From Thermosynechococcus vestitus BP-1 (GTDB lineage: Bacteria > Cyanobacteriota > Cyanobacteriia > Thermosynechococcales > Thermosynechococcaceae), in contig NC_004113.1 of assembly GCF_000011345.1 (NCBI RefSeq), forward strand, positions 1,612,001 to 1,676,000: 64,000 nt of DNA, written 5' to 3'. Below, one piece after another: positions 29,357 through 38,002 of this stretch. The notes under the pieces were generated by a model. The model worked only from the letters and a program-made list of their open reading frames with translations. It did no database searches and was not told the DNA's origin. The stretch's first letter is position 1, and every line of letters starts with the position of its first letter. A program made the translations under genes and the position numbers.

Positions 29357-30253
29357 TCATTCTGGGAAGTATTTACCCCGTGTCGTGATCATGACGGCAC
29401 CCCGTTCTCGAATTAAATCCTTGGCGGCCCGTTCCAAGCGATAGCCAAAAAAGAGGGGACGAATCTCCTCAGTTGCCTCTACCTGAGCCATAAGGTTCAA
29501 GAATCGCTCCACTTCTGCTTCTGTAATGTTGCTTTTCACCTCCCCTAGCACCAATACAGGACGCCCCTCCACCTGAGCGCGAATCACTAAATCAAACTCA
29601 TACTCACGATTATTGCGCAGGGGCAGGGTGTCGCGATCGCAAAACTCAATCTCCATCCCCCAGCGATACTCTAGAATTTCTGGCACCACTTCTAAAGCCA
29701 AGTCTTCCAGGGAGCCACCGAGGGCTTCACTGAGACCTCCCACCTGTCGCGCCAGTTGTTTCACTGCCCTTTCTGTGCGCTCTTGGGCAGCAGACAGCCG
29801 ATCTACAGCAACAGCTAGCTGATCCACCCGTTCCTCAGTACGTTTTTGCGCTTGGGCAAGTTCCTCTACCCGTTCCTCAGTCCGCTTTTGTGCCTCAGCT
29901 AATTCTTCTAACCGTTCTTCAGTGCGTTTTTGGGCTTGGGCAAGTTCCTCCACCCGCTCCTCAGTCCGCTTTTGTGCTTCAGCTAATTCCTCTACCCGTT
30001 CTTCAGTACGTTTTTGGGCTTGGGCAAGTTCCTCTACCCGTTCCTCAGTGCGTTTTTGGGCTTGGGCCAGCTCTCCTACTCGCTCTTCAGTACGTTTTTG
30101 TGCTTGACCCAGATCAGAAACGATTGACTTCAGTTCATTGAAGTCTTTCGCCCTTACAACATCATCATAGGCTTCACGGATCACTTCCACCAATAGATGT
30201 GCCTGTTCCGGTGTAAAAGCAGTCCGTAGTTTTTCTTCCAGCGTAGAGGCCAT
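29357..30253 (-). CDS. Coiled-coil repeat protein with PD-(D/E)XK nuclease-like domain
   Basis: A 298-residue protein in three parts: a helical N-terminus (1-50), seven exact-length 14-residue repeats [14 protein letters not shown] (51-148) that form a long coiled coil, and a C-terminal domain (about 175-298) with Asp221 and E238-V-K240 spaced as in PD-(D/E)XK nucleases (EFDLVIR... LGEVKS). Related DUF3782-type proteins are scattered in cyanobacteria and are often near mobile elements. Biochemical role unknown. It lies next to an IS481-type element, 70 bp away. Confidence 0.8.
   Translation of the reverse strand: MASTLEEKLRTAFTPEQAHLLVEVIREAYDDVVRAKDFNELKSIVSDLGQAQKRTEERVGELAQAQKRTEERVEELAQAQKRTEERVEELAEAQKRTEERVEELAQAQKRTEERLEELAEAQKRTEERVEELAQAQKRTEERVDQLAVAVDRLSAAQERTERAVKQLARQVGGLSEALGGSLEDLALEVVPEILEYRWGMEIEFCDRDTLPLRNNREYEFDLVIRAQVEGRPVLVLGEVKSNITEAEVERFLNLMAQVEATEEIRPLFFGYRLERAAKDLIRERGAVMITTRGKYFPE
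29810..30103 (-). repeat. Seven 42-bp in-frame coding repeats
   Basis: Seven tandem 42-bp units encode 14 residues each (two heptads) of the coiled coil. The DNA copies differ at synonymous positions, and residue changes fall mainly at positions 9 and 14 (V/L, Q/E). Unit number could vary between strains by slippage. Confidence 0.9.
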
Positions 30254-30322
30254 TACCTTTGGAATTTGTTCGGTACTTTATATTCTAACGACAACCCAAT
30301 TCAGCGGTTACTAGTGATTAAA

Positions 30323-31423
30323 TGTCAGGTCCCGCATCATTATATTCCCAGAAGTCGTGCTAAACTCTTCGAAGCGTACCGGCTCCTTGAGTGCTTGTTC
30401 CAAGGTCGGAAAGCGTTCAACGATGGAGTATCACCATGCCACGTATTCATGCCAACGCCCGAACGACACCCCGAATTCGCCGTGAAATCCAACAAGCACC
30501 GGCTTCGATCAGTCATCGCGAGCTTGCCAGACGTTACGGGATCCACCGGCACACGGTAGCGAAATGGCGTAAGCGCGCAACCGTTGAAGACAAAAGCACC
30601 CGCCCGCACCGCCTGCAAACGACGCTTACGGAAGCGCAAGAGCTTGTGATCGTTGAGGTGCGTAAGCTCCTTTTGCTGCCTCTTGATGACCTTCTCGTTC
30701 TTGCCCGGACGTTCCTCAACCCCAATCTGAGCCGCTCAGCGCTGGATCGCTGCCTGCGTCGCCACGGAGTCTCGAACCTCAGGATACTGCAAAAGGAACG
30801 CGAAAGCCTCGAAGGCAGTCCCAAAAGCACCACGCGGCAGTTCAAAGCGTACGCACCTGGGTTCATCCACATCGACGTCAAATACCTGCCACAAATGCCG
30901 GATGAGGAGCAGCGCCGCTACCTCTTTGTCGCGATTGATCGGGCAACGCGCTGGGTCTATTTGGCAATCCACGAGGAGAAGAGCGCAGAATCGGCAACGC
31001 GCTTTCTTGCAAATGTCCTTGCCAACGCTCCTTTCGTGGTGCGTACGGTGCTGACTGATAACGGCAAGGAGTTTACCGACCGTTTCTCCTCCGCAGGCGA
31101 ACGCCAACCCACGGGACACCATCCGTTTGATCAGCTCTGTCGTGAAAAGCGCATCACCCATCGGCTCATCCAACCCCGCCATCCGCAAACCAACGGGATG
31201 GTGGAACGCTTCAACGGCCGCATTGCGGAGATTCTGCGCGCTGAACGCTTTGTCTCGGCAGCCGACTTGCAAGAGACGCTCACGCGATACCTTTGGGCGT
31301 ACAATCACCGCATTCCCCAACGCGTTTTGGGCCACATGACTCCCATTGAGAAACTGCGATGGTGGCAAACTGAGCGACCAGACCTCTTCGTTTCAAGGGT
31401 AGATAATGTCACGGGTCTTGACA
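30323..31423 (+). mobile_element. IS481-type insertion sequence, apparently complete (1101 bp)
   Basis: Bounded by imperfect terminal inverted repeats of about 27 bp beginning TGTCA: left 30323-30349 (TGTCAGGTCCCG...CATTAT) and right 31397-31423 read on the minus strand (TGTCAAGACCCG...CATTAT), with 20 of 27 positions matching. It carries one DDE transposase gene. No target duplication is visible: the left flank ends GATTAAA and the right flank begins GCTAATG. The right end lies inside an inositol-phosphatase gene. Confidence 0.88.
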
Positions 31424-31428
31424 GCTAA
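30436..31428 (+). CDS. IS481-family transposase
   Basis: A 330-residue DDE transposase. The N-terminal HTH is visible (HRELARRYGIHRHTVAKWRKR at about 27-47), and the rve-type core begins with HIDVKYLP (first Asp near 151), then LTDNGKEFTDRF (second Asp near 219) and NGMVERFNGRIAEIL with the catalytic Glu near 257. All catalytic residues are present, so it may be active. ATG at 30436 was chosen. The frame stays open across the right inverted repeat, and its TAA (31426-31428) is supplied by the flanking host DNA. Confidence 0.92.
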   Translation: MPRIHANARTTPRIRREIQQAPASISHRELARRYGIHRHTVAKWRKRATVEDKSTRPHRLQTTLTEAQELVIVEVRKLLLLPLDDLLVLARTFLNPNLSRSALDRCLRRHGVSNLRILQKERESLEGSPKSTTRQFKAYAPGFIHIDVKYLPQMPDEEQRRYLFVAIDRATRWVYLAIHEEKSAESATRFLANVLANAPFVVRTVLTDNGKEFTDRFSSAGERQPTGHHPFDQLCREKRITHRLIQPRHPQTNGMVERFNGRIAEILRAERFVSAADLQETLTRYLWAYNHRIPQRVLGHMTPIEKLRWWQTERPDLFVSRVDNVTGLDS

Positions 31429-31636
31429 TGATGCCATCCTCAGGAAACCAAGCACGAAATTTCTGACTCAGCAGCCGATCCAAGAAGCGATCAATACTGG
31501 TGGCAAAGTCTTGGCGTCCCTTTTCAATGACATCAAAGGGTTGCTGTGCCAGTTGCCGGGCCCGTTGCCCCGCTTGGCGCAGGAGTTGATTGATCTGCCA
31601 GACTTGGCTAGAAGTCAGGGGGGGAGAAGTCGTCAT
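31424..31636 (-). pseudogene. Inositol monophosphatase/CysQ-family gene, truncated by IS481
   Basis: Only the first ~71 codons remain. They read as the N-terminus of an inositol-phosphatase/3'(2'),5'-bisphosphate nucleotidase: FDVIEKGRQDFATSIDRFLDRLL then FPEDGIIS, where the family continues SEE with metal-binding acids. The frame then runs four codons into the IS (CQDP) and stops at 31409. The catalytic remainder should lie to the left of the element but is not there: 30254-30322 is unrelated and the next gene is intact. The ATG overlaps the GIY-YIG stop by 4 bp. Confidence 0.78.
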
Positions 31637-32166
31637 TTGAGATCCAGCCGTCCACTTTCCTTTAGTTTGGCGTTAAAGACCAGCGGCTCCTGTAGCGATC
31701 GCTGCCGTAGCTGTTCGAGAATCGCTGCTTCAACTCGCCGCGCCACCTGTTTCAGCAGTTTTGGTTGAGTGAGTGAGTCGGCACTGGCCCATGCACTGCG
31801 TTCGGCTTCGGTCATTTGCTCCTTGACATCAATGGCATTTTCCCACTGGCGGCGATCGCGATCGTTGCCTAGGGGCACAGTTCCCAATTCCGCTAGCCAC
31901 TGCTGTTTCACGGTTTCTAGCCACGGGCGATCAGGGCGTTCAATGGCGATCGCCTTATAGCCACTACACCCTTGGGGACAGCGCACCAGGTGTTGTAGCA
32001 AACTCAGTCGCATATCCCGAGAATAGCCAATATACTGCACGCTGCCAGCCGCATCAAAAATGGCATAGAGACCGATCGCTCCCTTGAGATCAGGTGCCAC
32101 ACGACCTGAACCATCAATATAGGGATGGAGGGGCAATTCGGCCAAAGTCGGCGCCGGGAGGCTCAT
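31633..32166 (-). CDS. GIY-YIG nuclease-fold protein
   Basis: A 177-residue protein with a GIY-YIG-type N-terminal domain: GAIGLYAIFD (about 29-38) and VQYIGYSRDMRLSLLQHL (about 43-60), where the catalytic Arg and the spaced Tyr residues of the family can be seen. The C-terminal ~90 residues (VKEQMTEAERSAWASAD onward) are charged and helical. Stand-alone cyanobacterial members have no known role. It is coupled by a 4-bp overlap to the truncated phosphatase gene, now cut off by the IS. Confidence 0.8.
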   Translation of the reverse strand: MSLPAPTLAELPLHPYIDGSGRVAPDLKGAIGLYAIFDAAGSVQYIGYSRDMRLSLLQHLVRCPQGCSGYKAIAIERPDRPWLETVKQQWLAELGTVPLGNDRDRRQWENAIDVKEQMTEAERSAWASADSLTQPKLLKQVARRVEAAILEQLRQRSLQEPLVFNAKLKESGRLDLK

Positions 32167-32554
32167 GTCGGCAGTGGTGGCTCGTTTTCGCGTGCTTCAC
32201 CCTCAGTATGCCCTATCTCTGGATATGTGGTAGTGGGGGGATGGGGTGTGGGCCCGTTGGTGCAGCTCTTGGCAATAGTTAGTGCTGGTAATTGCAGCAA
32301 CAGATTTTTGTCGCTTTTCCTGGTCCATTTCGATTTTTAGTTGACTGAGTTCCTTCTCCCGTTGATCTTGACGCTGTGTTACTGCCTGTGCCATCGCCAA
32401 AAAAACTTAGTCAAGGTCTGCCATGTTATCACTCTCGTCAAACGGGTCATCCTTGAGGGCGTGGGCGGCAAAGCATAGTGCCACTCAGGCTAAAATGGGA
32501 GTCTTGATCAAACCACCACTGTTCCAGCCTAGTGGGAACGAAGGATATTTGGCG
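32167..32554. other. Gap between GIY-YIG gene and rodA-like gene
   Basis: A 388-bp divergent stretch. On the minus strand an open frame of about 63 codons (32203-32394, ATG) reads a charged helix (REKELSQLKIEMDQEKRQK) followed by VAAITSTNYCQELHQRA. It might be a small protein or the remnant of a larger coiled-coil protein; no family was recognised and no good ribosome site was seen. The rest holds no recognised element. Confidence 0.3.
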
Positions 32555-33829
32555 ATGTTTTGGACAACTCGGCTATGGCAACGCCGCTGGTCTGCTTGGC
32601 TCTATCCTTGGCGGGGGATGGATTGGCTACTTTTAATTGCAGTATGGTTGATTACGCTGTTGGGAGCAGTGGCCATTCACAGTGCTGAGCTGCACATTGG
32701 CGAAAAGGATGGCTTCCAACATCTGGCTATCGCGGGCCTGGGTACTATTTTGCTTTTCCTCCTGGCACGGGTGCCGACTTCGGTTCTTATCTCAGTCCAC
32801 TGGTGGGTCTATGGCATTAGTTGTTTCCTCCTACTGGCTGTGAGCCTATTTGGCGTTGAAGCGAACGGTGCCCAGAGTTGGCTGCCCATTGCTGGCTTTA
32901 ACCTCCAACCTTCTGAATTTGCCAAAATCTCGATCATTCTCACCCAGGCTGCCCTCCTCCAGCGGGTTCCTGCCCATGGCCTCAGCGGCATTCTACGGGT
33001 GTTTGCGGCCACAGCCTTGCCCCTCGGGTTGATTTTATCGGAACCCGATCTGGGTACTTCCCTGGTCTTTGCTGCCATCACCTTAGGAATGCTCTACTGG
33101 GCCAACGCCCGTTTGGGTTGGATTGTGCTGATGCTCTCCCCTTTGGTGGCAGCCATTCTCTTTGCCCTACCGCTGCCCTATGAACTAAACCTGGTGCTGT
33201 GGTTCCTGTGGACATTAGGGATGGGGGTTGTGGCATGGCAAAGCCTTCCGCTCGGTTGGATTGGGGCGATCGGTGGCATTGTTCTGAATCTTTCGGGGGC
33301 AGGGCTGGGGCAATTGCTGTGGAGCGTTCTCAAGGACTACCAAAAAGACCGCCTCTTGATGTTTTTAGACCCCGATAAGGATCCCTTAGGGGCAGGCTAT
33401 CACCTCATCCAATCCCGCATTGCCATTGGGGCGGGTGGACTGTGGGGGCGAGGGCTATTTCACGGAACGCAGACGCAATTGGGGTTTATCCCTGAGCAGC
33501 ACACGGACTTTATTTTTTCCGCAATCGGTGAGGAATTGGGTTTTTGGGGTGGCTTGCTGGTTTTAGGGCTGTTTTGGTTAATTGGGCTGCGGCTTCTACA
33601 AATTGCCAATAGTGCCCGTGATGATTTCGGCTCACTGCTGGCGATCGGCCTTTTTGCCATGTTGATGTTCCAAGCGGTGGTCAATATCGGCATGACCATC
33701 AACCTATTTCCGGTGACAGGCATTCCCTTGCCCTTCCTCAGCTATGGCCGTTCTGCCCTTTTGGCAACCTATATTGGGTTGGGGCTGGTACAAGCGGTGG
33801 CCAATCATCGCCCGCGATCGCGCTACTGA
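32555..33829 (+). CDS. RodA/FtsW-type SEDS peptidoglycan polymerase
   Basis: A ~424-residue polytopic protein with about 10 hydrophobic segments. SEDS motifs are clear: NGAQSWLPIAGFNLQPSEFAKI near 108-129, GLWGRGLFHGTQTQLGFIPEQHTDFIFSAIGEELG near 300-334 and PVTGIPLPFLSYGRSALLATY near 383-403. It polymerises glycan strands with a partner PBP; RodA is favoured over FtsW by the opening (YPWRGMDWLLLIAVW). ATG 32555 with GAAGGA upstream; longer frames to 32423 are unlikely. Confidence 0.88.
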   Translation: MFWTTRLWQRRWSAWLYPWRGMDWLLLIAVWLITLLGAVAIHSAELHIGEKDGFQHLAIAGLGTILLFLLARVPTSVLISVHWWVYGISCFLLLAVSLFGVEANGAQSWLPIAGFNLQPSEFAKISIILTQAALLQRVPAHGLSGILRVFAATALPLGLILSEPDLGTSLVFAAITLGMLYWANARLGWIVLMLSPLVAAILFALPLPYELNLVLWFLWTLGMGVVAWQSLPLGWIGAIGGIVLNLSGAGLGQLLWSVLKDYQKDRLLMFLDPDKDPLGAGYHLIQSRIAIGAGGLWGRGLFHGTQTQLGFIPEQHTDFIFSAIGEELGFWGGLLVLGLFWLIGLRLLQIANSARDDFGSLLAIGLFAMLMFQAVVNIGMTINLFPVTGIPLPFLSYGRSALLATYIGLGLVQAVANHRPRSRY

Positions 33830-33883
33830 ACTCAAGCACCCTTTGTTAAAATTCATGAAGATTGCCAATAGCCGTGAAATCCC

Positions 33884-34051
33884 ATGAGCGAGTCCCCCGA
33901 ATCCACGTCTTCCCCTACTGAGCAGCCCAGTTATGTCAAACTGGCCATGCGGAACATGGTGCGTAAGGGACGTAAATCCCTGACCCATTTTGCCCTCACC
34001 ACTATCGGTCTGCTGGCGCTGTTGGTGGGCTTGTCTTACCTCACCCGTTAA
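33884..34051 (+). CDS. DUF3285-family small membrane protein
   Basis: A 55-residue protein: a polar Ser/Pro/Glu start, then PSYVKLAMRNMVRKG with a basic stretch, and one C-terminal membrane helix (ALTTIGLLALLVGLSYL). This matches DUF3285 proteins, which are common in cyanobacteria and of unknown function. It lies 18 bp upstream of ybeY and 54 bp after the rodA-like gene, all in one direction. Confidence 0.82.
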   Translation: MSESPESTSSPTEQPSYVKLAMRNMVRKGRKSLTHFALTTIGLLALLVGLSYLTR

Positions 34052-34069
34052 GCAGAACCCACGGCTCCC

Positions 34070-34552
34070 ATGACGGTCACCGTCTATCTAGAAGTCCATG
34101 ATCCTGCCCTACCAGCCGAAGTAACAGCGCTTCCCTGGGAAAGGTGGTTTAGGACGTGGATGGCCATGGTTGAACCGACCCAAGGCAAGGTCTATGAGCT
34201 GACACTGCGCCTGACAACCGATGCCGCAATTCAGGCTCTGAATCAGCAGTATCGCGATCGCGACACCCCTACCGATGTGCTTGCCTTTGCCACTCGCGAT
34301 GGGGCGTTGCCCCTTCCCCTTGGGGAACCCGAATACCTTGGGGACATCATTATTTCTGGCGACACTGCTCGTCGGCAAGCCGCAGAAAGTGGGCATACTC
34401 TCTCTATAGAGATAGCCTGGCTGGCCTGCCATGGCCTCCTCCACCTCCTGGGCTGGGATCACCCCGATGAAGCGGAACTGGCACGCATGCTTACACAGCA
34501 GGCTCAGTGTCTTGAGGCAGTGGGTCTTACGCCTCCTGCTGCCCTGCAATGA
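34070..34552 (+). CDS. ybeY: Endoribonuclease / rRNA maturation factor YbeY
   Basis: A 160-residue single-strand-specific metal RNase needed for 16S rRNA 3' processing and ribosome quality control. The zinc site H-x3-H-x5-H is visible in [11 protein letters not shown] near 120-130; DTPTDVLAF and GDIIIS are also family blocks. ATG start. dgkA follows about 110 bp downstream, the common ybeY-dgkA order of many bacteria. Confidence 0.95.
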
Positions 34553-34664
34553 TCCATTAGATACATAAGGAAAAGTTAAGAGGTGTGCTTAAATGGGAGC
34601 GTTAACAACTGCTGAAATTTTTCCTTTGAAGTGGATAAAATCTGGCGTCAATGCTTAGATACGC

Positions 34665-35141
34665 ATGTTTGGTGTGATGGGTAACCTTATGACACAAAAA
34701 GTTCTTGCTACCTATGTTGAGAAAGCATCAGGGATAACCCTACTGCGACAGCGCTCCTACCGTGTGGCCTCCTCCCTGCTGAATAGTTTCCGTTATGCGT
34801 GGGCGGGAGTGGTCTATGCTTTCCAAACTCAGCGCAATTTTCGGGTTCACACAGCAGTTGGCCTTAGTGCGATCGCCCTCAGTGGCCTGTTGAAACTTCC
34901 CCCTGTTGAAGTGGCGGTGATTGTTCTAACCATTGCCGTGGTGATGGGGCTAGAGTTAGTGAATACGGCCTTGGAAGCCGTTGTGGATCTCACGGTGGGC
35001 AGAGAATACCACGAGCTTGCTCGCATTGCTAAAGATTGTGCCGCTGGTGCGGTTCTTCTCAGTGCGATCGCGGCGGTGGGGGTGGCGATGGCCTTAATTG
35101 TGCCCCCCTTGGTTTATCCGATTGTCGGAACACTGTTATAA
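34665..35141 (+). CDS. dgkA: Diacylglycerol / undecaprenol kinase
   Basis: A small integral-membrane lipid kinase, 158 residues with three hydrophobic helices. It shows the family core NSFRYAWAGVVYAFQTQRNFRVH near 40-62 and ELVNTALEAVVDLTVGREYHELARIAKDCAAGAVLL near 92-127, with the catalytic Glu. In Gram-positives relatives act on undecaprenol; the cyanobacterial substrate is unsettled. The ATG 24 bp downstream (34689) is an equally plausible start. Confidence 0.93.
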   Translation: MFGVMGNLMTQKVLATYVEKASGITLLRQRSYRVASSLLNSFRYAWAGVVYAFQTQRNFRVHTAVGLSAIALSGLLKLPPVEVAVIVLTIAVVMGLELVNTALEAVVDLTVGREYHELARIAKDCAAGAVLLSAIAAVGVAMALIVPPLVYPIVGTLL

Positions 35142-35171
35142 GCTATCGGCCTGTGATCCAATGAGGAGGGG

Positions 35172-36263
35172 CTAAACATTAAAGCGGAAGAGCATCACAT
35201 CTCCCTCCTGCACAACGTAGTCTTTGCCTTCGCTGCGTACTAGGCCTTTTTCCTTAGCCACCGTCATGGATTGACAGGCCACTAGATCGTCATAGCTCAC
35301 CGTTTCGGCGCGAATAAAGCCCCGCTCAAAGTCACTATGAATGACACCCGCCGCTTGGGGCGCCTTGGCACCCGCTGGAATCGTCCACGCCCGGGTTTCC
35401 TTAGGCCCTGTGGTAAAGAAGGTTTGCAGACCAAGAAGCTTATAGGTTGAGCGAATGAGCGATCGCAGGCCCCCCTCGCGAACCCCAAGACTAGCGAGAT
35501 ACTCGGCGCGATCGCCCTCAGGCAAATCCACGAGTTCGGCCTCCACTTGAGCAGAGACAATCACCACCTCTGCCCCCTCCTGCTTTGCAATCTCCTGAAC
35601 TGCCGCTGTCCATTCATTGCCAGTGGCCAAATCCTCCTCGGCAACGTTAGCGGCATAGATCACAGGCTTACGGGTCAGCAATCCAAGAAAGCGAATGGCT
35701 GCTTCTTCCTCCTCCGTCAGTTGACACAGACGGGCAGGCTGCCCCTCATTGAGTACCCCCAGGAGCTTTTCAAGCGCCGTGAGTTCAATCTGTGCCTCCT
35801 TTTGCGATCGCGCTGCCTTACGGGTGCGTTCAATGCGCTTTTCTATTTGAGCTAAATCCGCCAGTGCCAACTCTAAGTTGATGACCGCAATATCCTCCAC
35901 AGGATTCACACGACCTGCAACGTGGACAATATCGTCATCTTCAAAGCAGCGCACCACGTGAACAATGGCATCCACCTCGCGAATATTTGCCAAGAACTGG
36001 TTGCCCAGTCCTTCCCCTTTACTGGCTCCCTTCACCAAGCCGGCAATATCCACAAACTCGATCCGCGTCGGCACAATCTGGGCTGATTGGGAAATTTTTG
36101 CCAGTACCTCCAGCCGCTCATCGGGGACTGCCACCACCCCAACATTGGGTTCAATCGTACAGAAAGGGAAGTTGGCTGCCTCGGCCTTAGCATTGGCCAC
36201 AAGGGCATTAAACAGCGTTGATTTGCCCACATTCGGTAGGCCGACAATTCCAGCGCGTAGCAT
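35172..36263 (-). CDS. ychF: Ribosome-binding ATPase YchF/EngD
   Basis: An Obg-family P-loop protein that prefers ATP and binds ribosomes. The P-loop GLPNVGKSTLFNAL (about 8-21) starts the protein, followed by NFPFCTIEPNVGVV, FVDIAGLVKGASKGEGLGNQFL and the specificity site NVAEED, non-canonical as in YchF. The C-terminal TGS domain ends in YVVQEGDVMLFRFNV. Length 363 is typical. Confidence 0.96.
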   Translation of the reverse strand: MLRAGIVGLPNVGKSTLFNALVANAKAEAANFPFCTIEPNVGVVAVPDERLEVLAKISQSAQIVPTRIEFVDIAGLVKGASKGEGLGNQFLANIREVDAIVHVVRCFEDDDIVHVAGRVNPVEDIAVINLELALADLAQIEKRIERTRKAARSQKEAQIELTALEKLLGVLNEGQPARLCQLTEEEEAAIRFLGLLTRKPVIYAANVAEEDLATGNEWTAAVQEIAKQEGAEVVIVSAQVEAELVDLPEGDRAEYLASLGVREGGLRSLIRSTYKLLGLQTFFTTGPKETRAWTIPAGAKAPQAAGVIHSDFERGFIRAETVSYDDLVACQSMTVAKEKGLVRSEGKDYVVQEGDVMLFRFNV

Positions 36264-36420
36264 AAGACCCTACAACCTAATTCTGAGGGAAAAATATTCC
36301 CCATCAATGACATTGAAGAACGGGAATGTTAATTTTTAGTAACATCTCAACTTATCAGAAATTCCGGTCCTAGGCAACCGAGAGCGCACTCAAAACCTGT
36401 ATCAGGGAAGAATCGGCAGC

Positions 36421-36454
36421 AAAAATAAAAAAGGCACCCCTTGATGAGTGCCTT
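36421..36454 (-). terminator. Rho-independent-type terminator after glnA
   Basis: On the minus strand a 7-bp stem AAGGCAC/GTGCCTT with a 10-nt loop is followed by TTTTTTATTTTT. It lies 45 bp beyond the glnA stop, as expected for its terminator. Confidence 0.8.
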
Positions 36455-36498
36455 GAAGTGCTATGTCGCTAAATGCAGGTCCCTAGCAGTTTATTTCC

Positions 36499-37914
36499 CT
36501 AGGCATCAAAGTAGAGGGCAAATTCATAGGGGTGAGGACGCAGTGACATGGGAATGACTTCTGTGTCCAGCTTGTACTGAATCCAGTTGAGGATAAAGTC
36601 TTCGCTAAAGACACCCCCCGCTGTGAGGAAGCTATGATCCTTTTGCAGGTTTTCCAAAGCCGCCATCAGCGAACCAGGAGTCGAGGGAATCTTGGCCAGT
36701 TCTTCAGGGCTGAGGTCGTAAATATCGACATCAAGGGGGCTACCGGGATCAATTTGATTCTTAATGCCATCAATGCCAGCGCACAGCATCGCCGCAAAGG
36801 CAAGGTAGGGGTTACTGGTGGCATCGGGACAGCGGAACTCTAGGCGCTTCGCTTTGGGATTGGGACCCGTGAGGGGAATCCGCACAGAGGCGGAGCGGTT
36901 GCCTTGGGAATAGGCAAGGTTCACGGGGGCCTCAAAGCCGGGAACCAGTCGTTTGTAGGAGTTCGTTGTTGGGTTGGTAAACGCCAATAGCGCTGGAGCG
37001 TGCTTGAGGATACCACCTATATACCAGAGGGCAATCTGGCTCAAATTGGCGTAGCCGTCTCCCCAGAACAGGGGCTGGCCATCTTTCCAAATCGACTGGT
37101 GGGTGTGCATCCCTGAACCGTTGTCGTTGAAAACCGGCTTGGGCATAAAGGTGGCCACTTTACCGTGCTTGCGGGCAACATTCTTGACGCAGTACTTATA
37201 GGTCATTAGCCAGTCAGCAGCTTGAACGAGGGTGCCAAAGCGGAAACCCAACTCGCACTGACCGGCGGTGGCCACTTCGTGGTGATGCTTTTCAATGGGC
37301 ACGCCGCACTTGGCCATCGTCAAGAGCATTTCTGTGCGCAGGTCTTGCAGCGTGTCTGTGGGGGCAACGGGGAAGTAACCCTCTTTACCACGGATTTTGT
37401 AGCCAAGGTTGCCCCCTTCTTCTTCGCGGCCACTGTTCCAAACACCTTCAATACTATCAATGTAGTAGTAGCCAGACTTTTGGTTTTGGTCGTAGCGAAC
37501 GTCATCGAAAACAAAGAACTCAGCTTCGGGGCCAAAGTAAGCTGTATCGCCAATGCCTGTTGCTTTTAGGTACTCAATGGCACGGGTGGCAATGGAGCGC
37601 GGGCAGCGATCGTAGAGTTCGCCGGTGCGTGGATCTTTGATGGTGCAAATCAGGCTAAGGGTGGGTTCTTTCATGAAGGGGTCTTCCCACGCGGTATTTG
37701 GATCCGGCACCATTACCATGTCGGATTCGTTGATGGCTTTCCAACCACGAATACTTGAGCCGTCGAAGGGCACACCCTCAGTAAATGAGCTTTCACTGAT
37801 TTGGCTTTTGTGAACCGTGAGGTGTTGCCACGTACCGGGCATGTCAGTAAATTTCAAGTCGATGAGCTCGTACTTGCTGTCGATCAAATTCAAGATTTCT
37901 TGGGGTGTTGCCAT
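36499..37914 (-). CDS. glnA: Glutamine synthetase type I
   Basis: Assimilates ammonium by forming glutamine. The 471 residues from [12 protein letters not shown] match [20 protein letters not shown] near 53-69, the active-site block [18 protein letters not shown] near 210-227 and the C-terminal region. The adenylylation-type loop is not interpretable here; cyanobacterial GS is controlled by small inactivating factors, none of which is seen nearby. The ATG 37914 has AGGAG 10 bases upstream; a longer frame is spurious. It has a strong NtcA-type promoter. Confidence 0.97.
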   Translation of the reverse strand: MATPQEILNLIDSKYELIDLKFTDMPGTWQHLTVHKSQISESSFTEGVPFDGSSIRGWKAINESDMVMVPDPNTAWEDPFMKEPTLSLICTIKDPRTGELYDRCPRSIATRAIEYLKATGIGDTAYFGPEAEFFVFDDVRYDQNQKSGYYYIDSIEGVWNSGREEEGGNLGYKIRGKEGYFPVAPTDTLQDLRTEMLLTMAKCGVPIEKHHHEVATAGQCELGFRFGTLVQAADWLMTYKYCVKNVARKHGKVATFMPKPVFNDNGSGMHTHQSIWKDGQPLFWGDGYANLSQIALWYIGGILKHAPALLAFTNPTTNSYKRLVPGFEAPVNLAYSQGNRSASVRIPLTGPNPKAKRLEFRCPDATSNPYLAFAAMLCAGIDGIKNQIDPGSPLDVDIYDLSPEELAKIPSTPGSLMAALENLQKDHSFLTAGGVFSEDFILNWIQYKLDTEVIPMSLRPHPYEFALYFDA

Positions 37915-37959
37915 GTATAGGTTACTCCTTCTGTATTGGGCGCACCGCAGCGACAATCT

Positions 37960-38002
37960 ATGGTAGAAAGTGACCCCAAGAGTTTTTTGTATCAAGGACT
38001 AC
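37960..38002 (-). promoter_or_regulatory. NtcA-activated glnA promoter
   Basis: A perfect palindromic NtcA box GTA-N8-TAC occupies 37989-38002. On the glnA strand it is followed after 23 bp by the -10 box TACCAT (37960-37965), the TA-N3-T class. The known class II NtcA promoter has GTA-N8-TAC about 22 bp before TA-N3-T, so the match is very good. The -10 is 46 bp before the ATG. The box overlaps the stop codon of the upstream DUF2085 gene. Confidence 0.88.

Noticed and set aside
29810-30103. Regular 42-bp repeats suggesting a CRISPR array
   Set aside because: There are no unique spacers; repeats abut in frame and encode a coiled coil.
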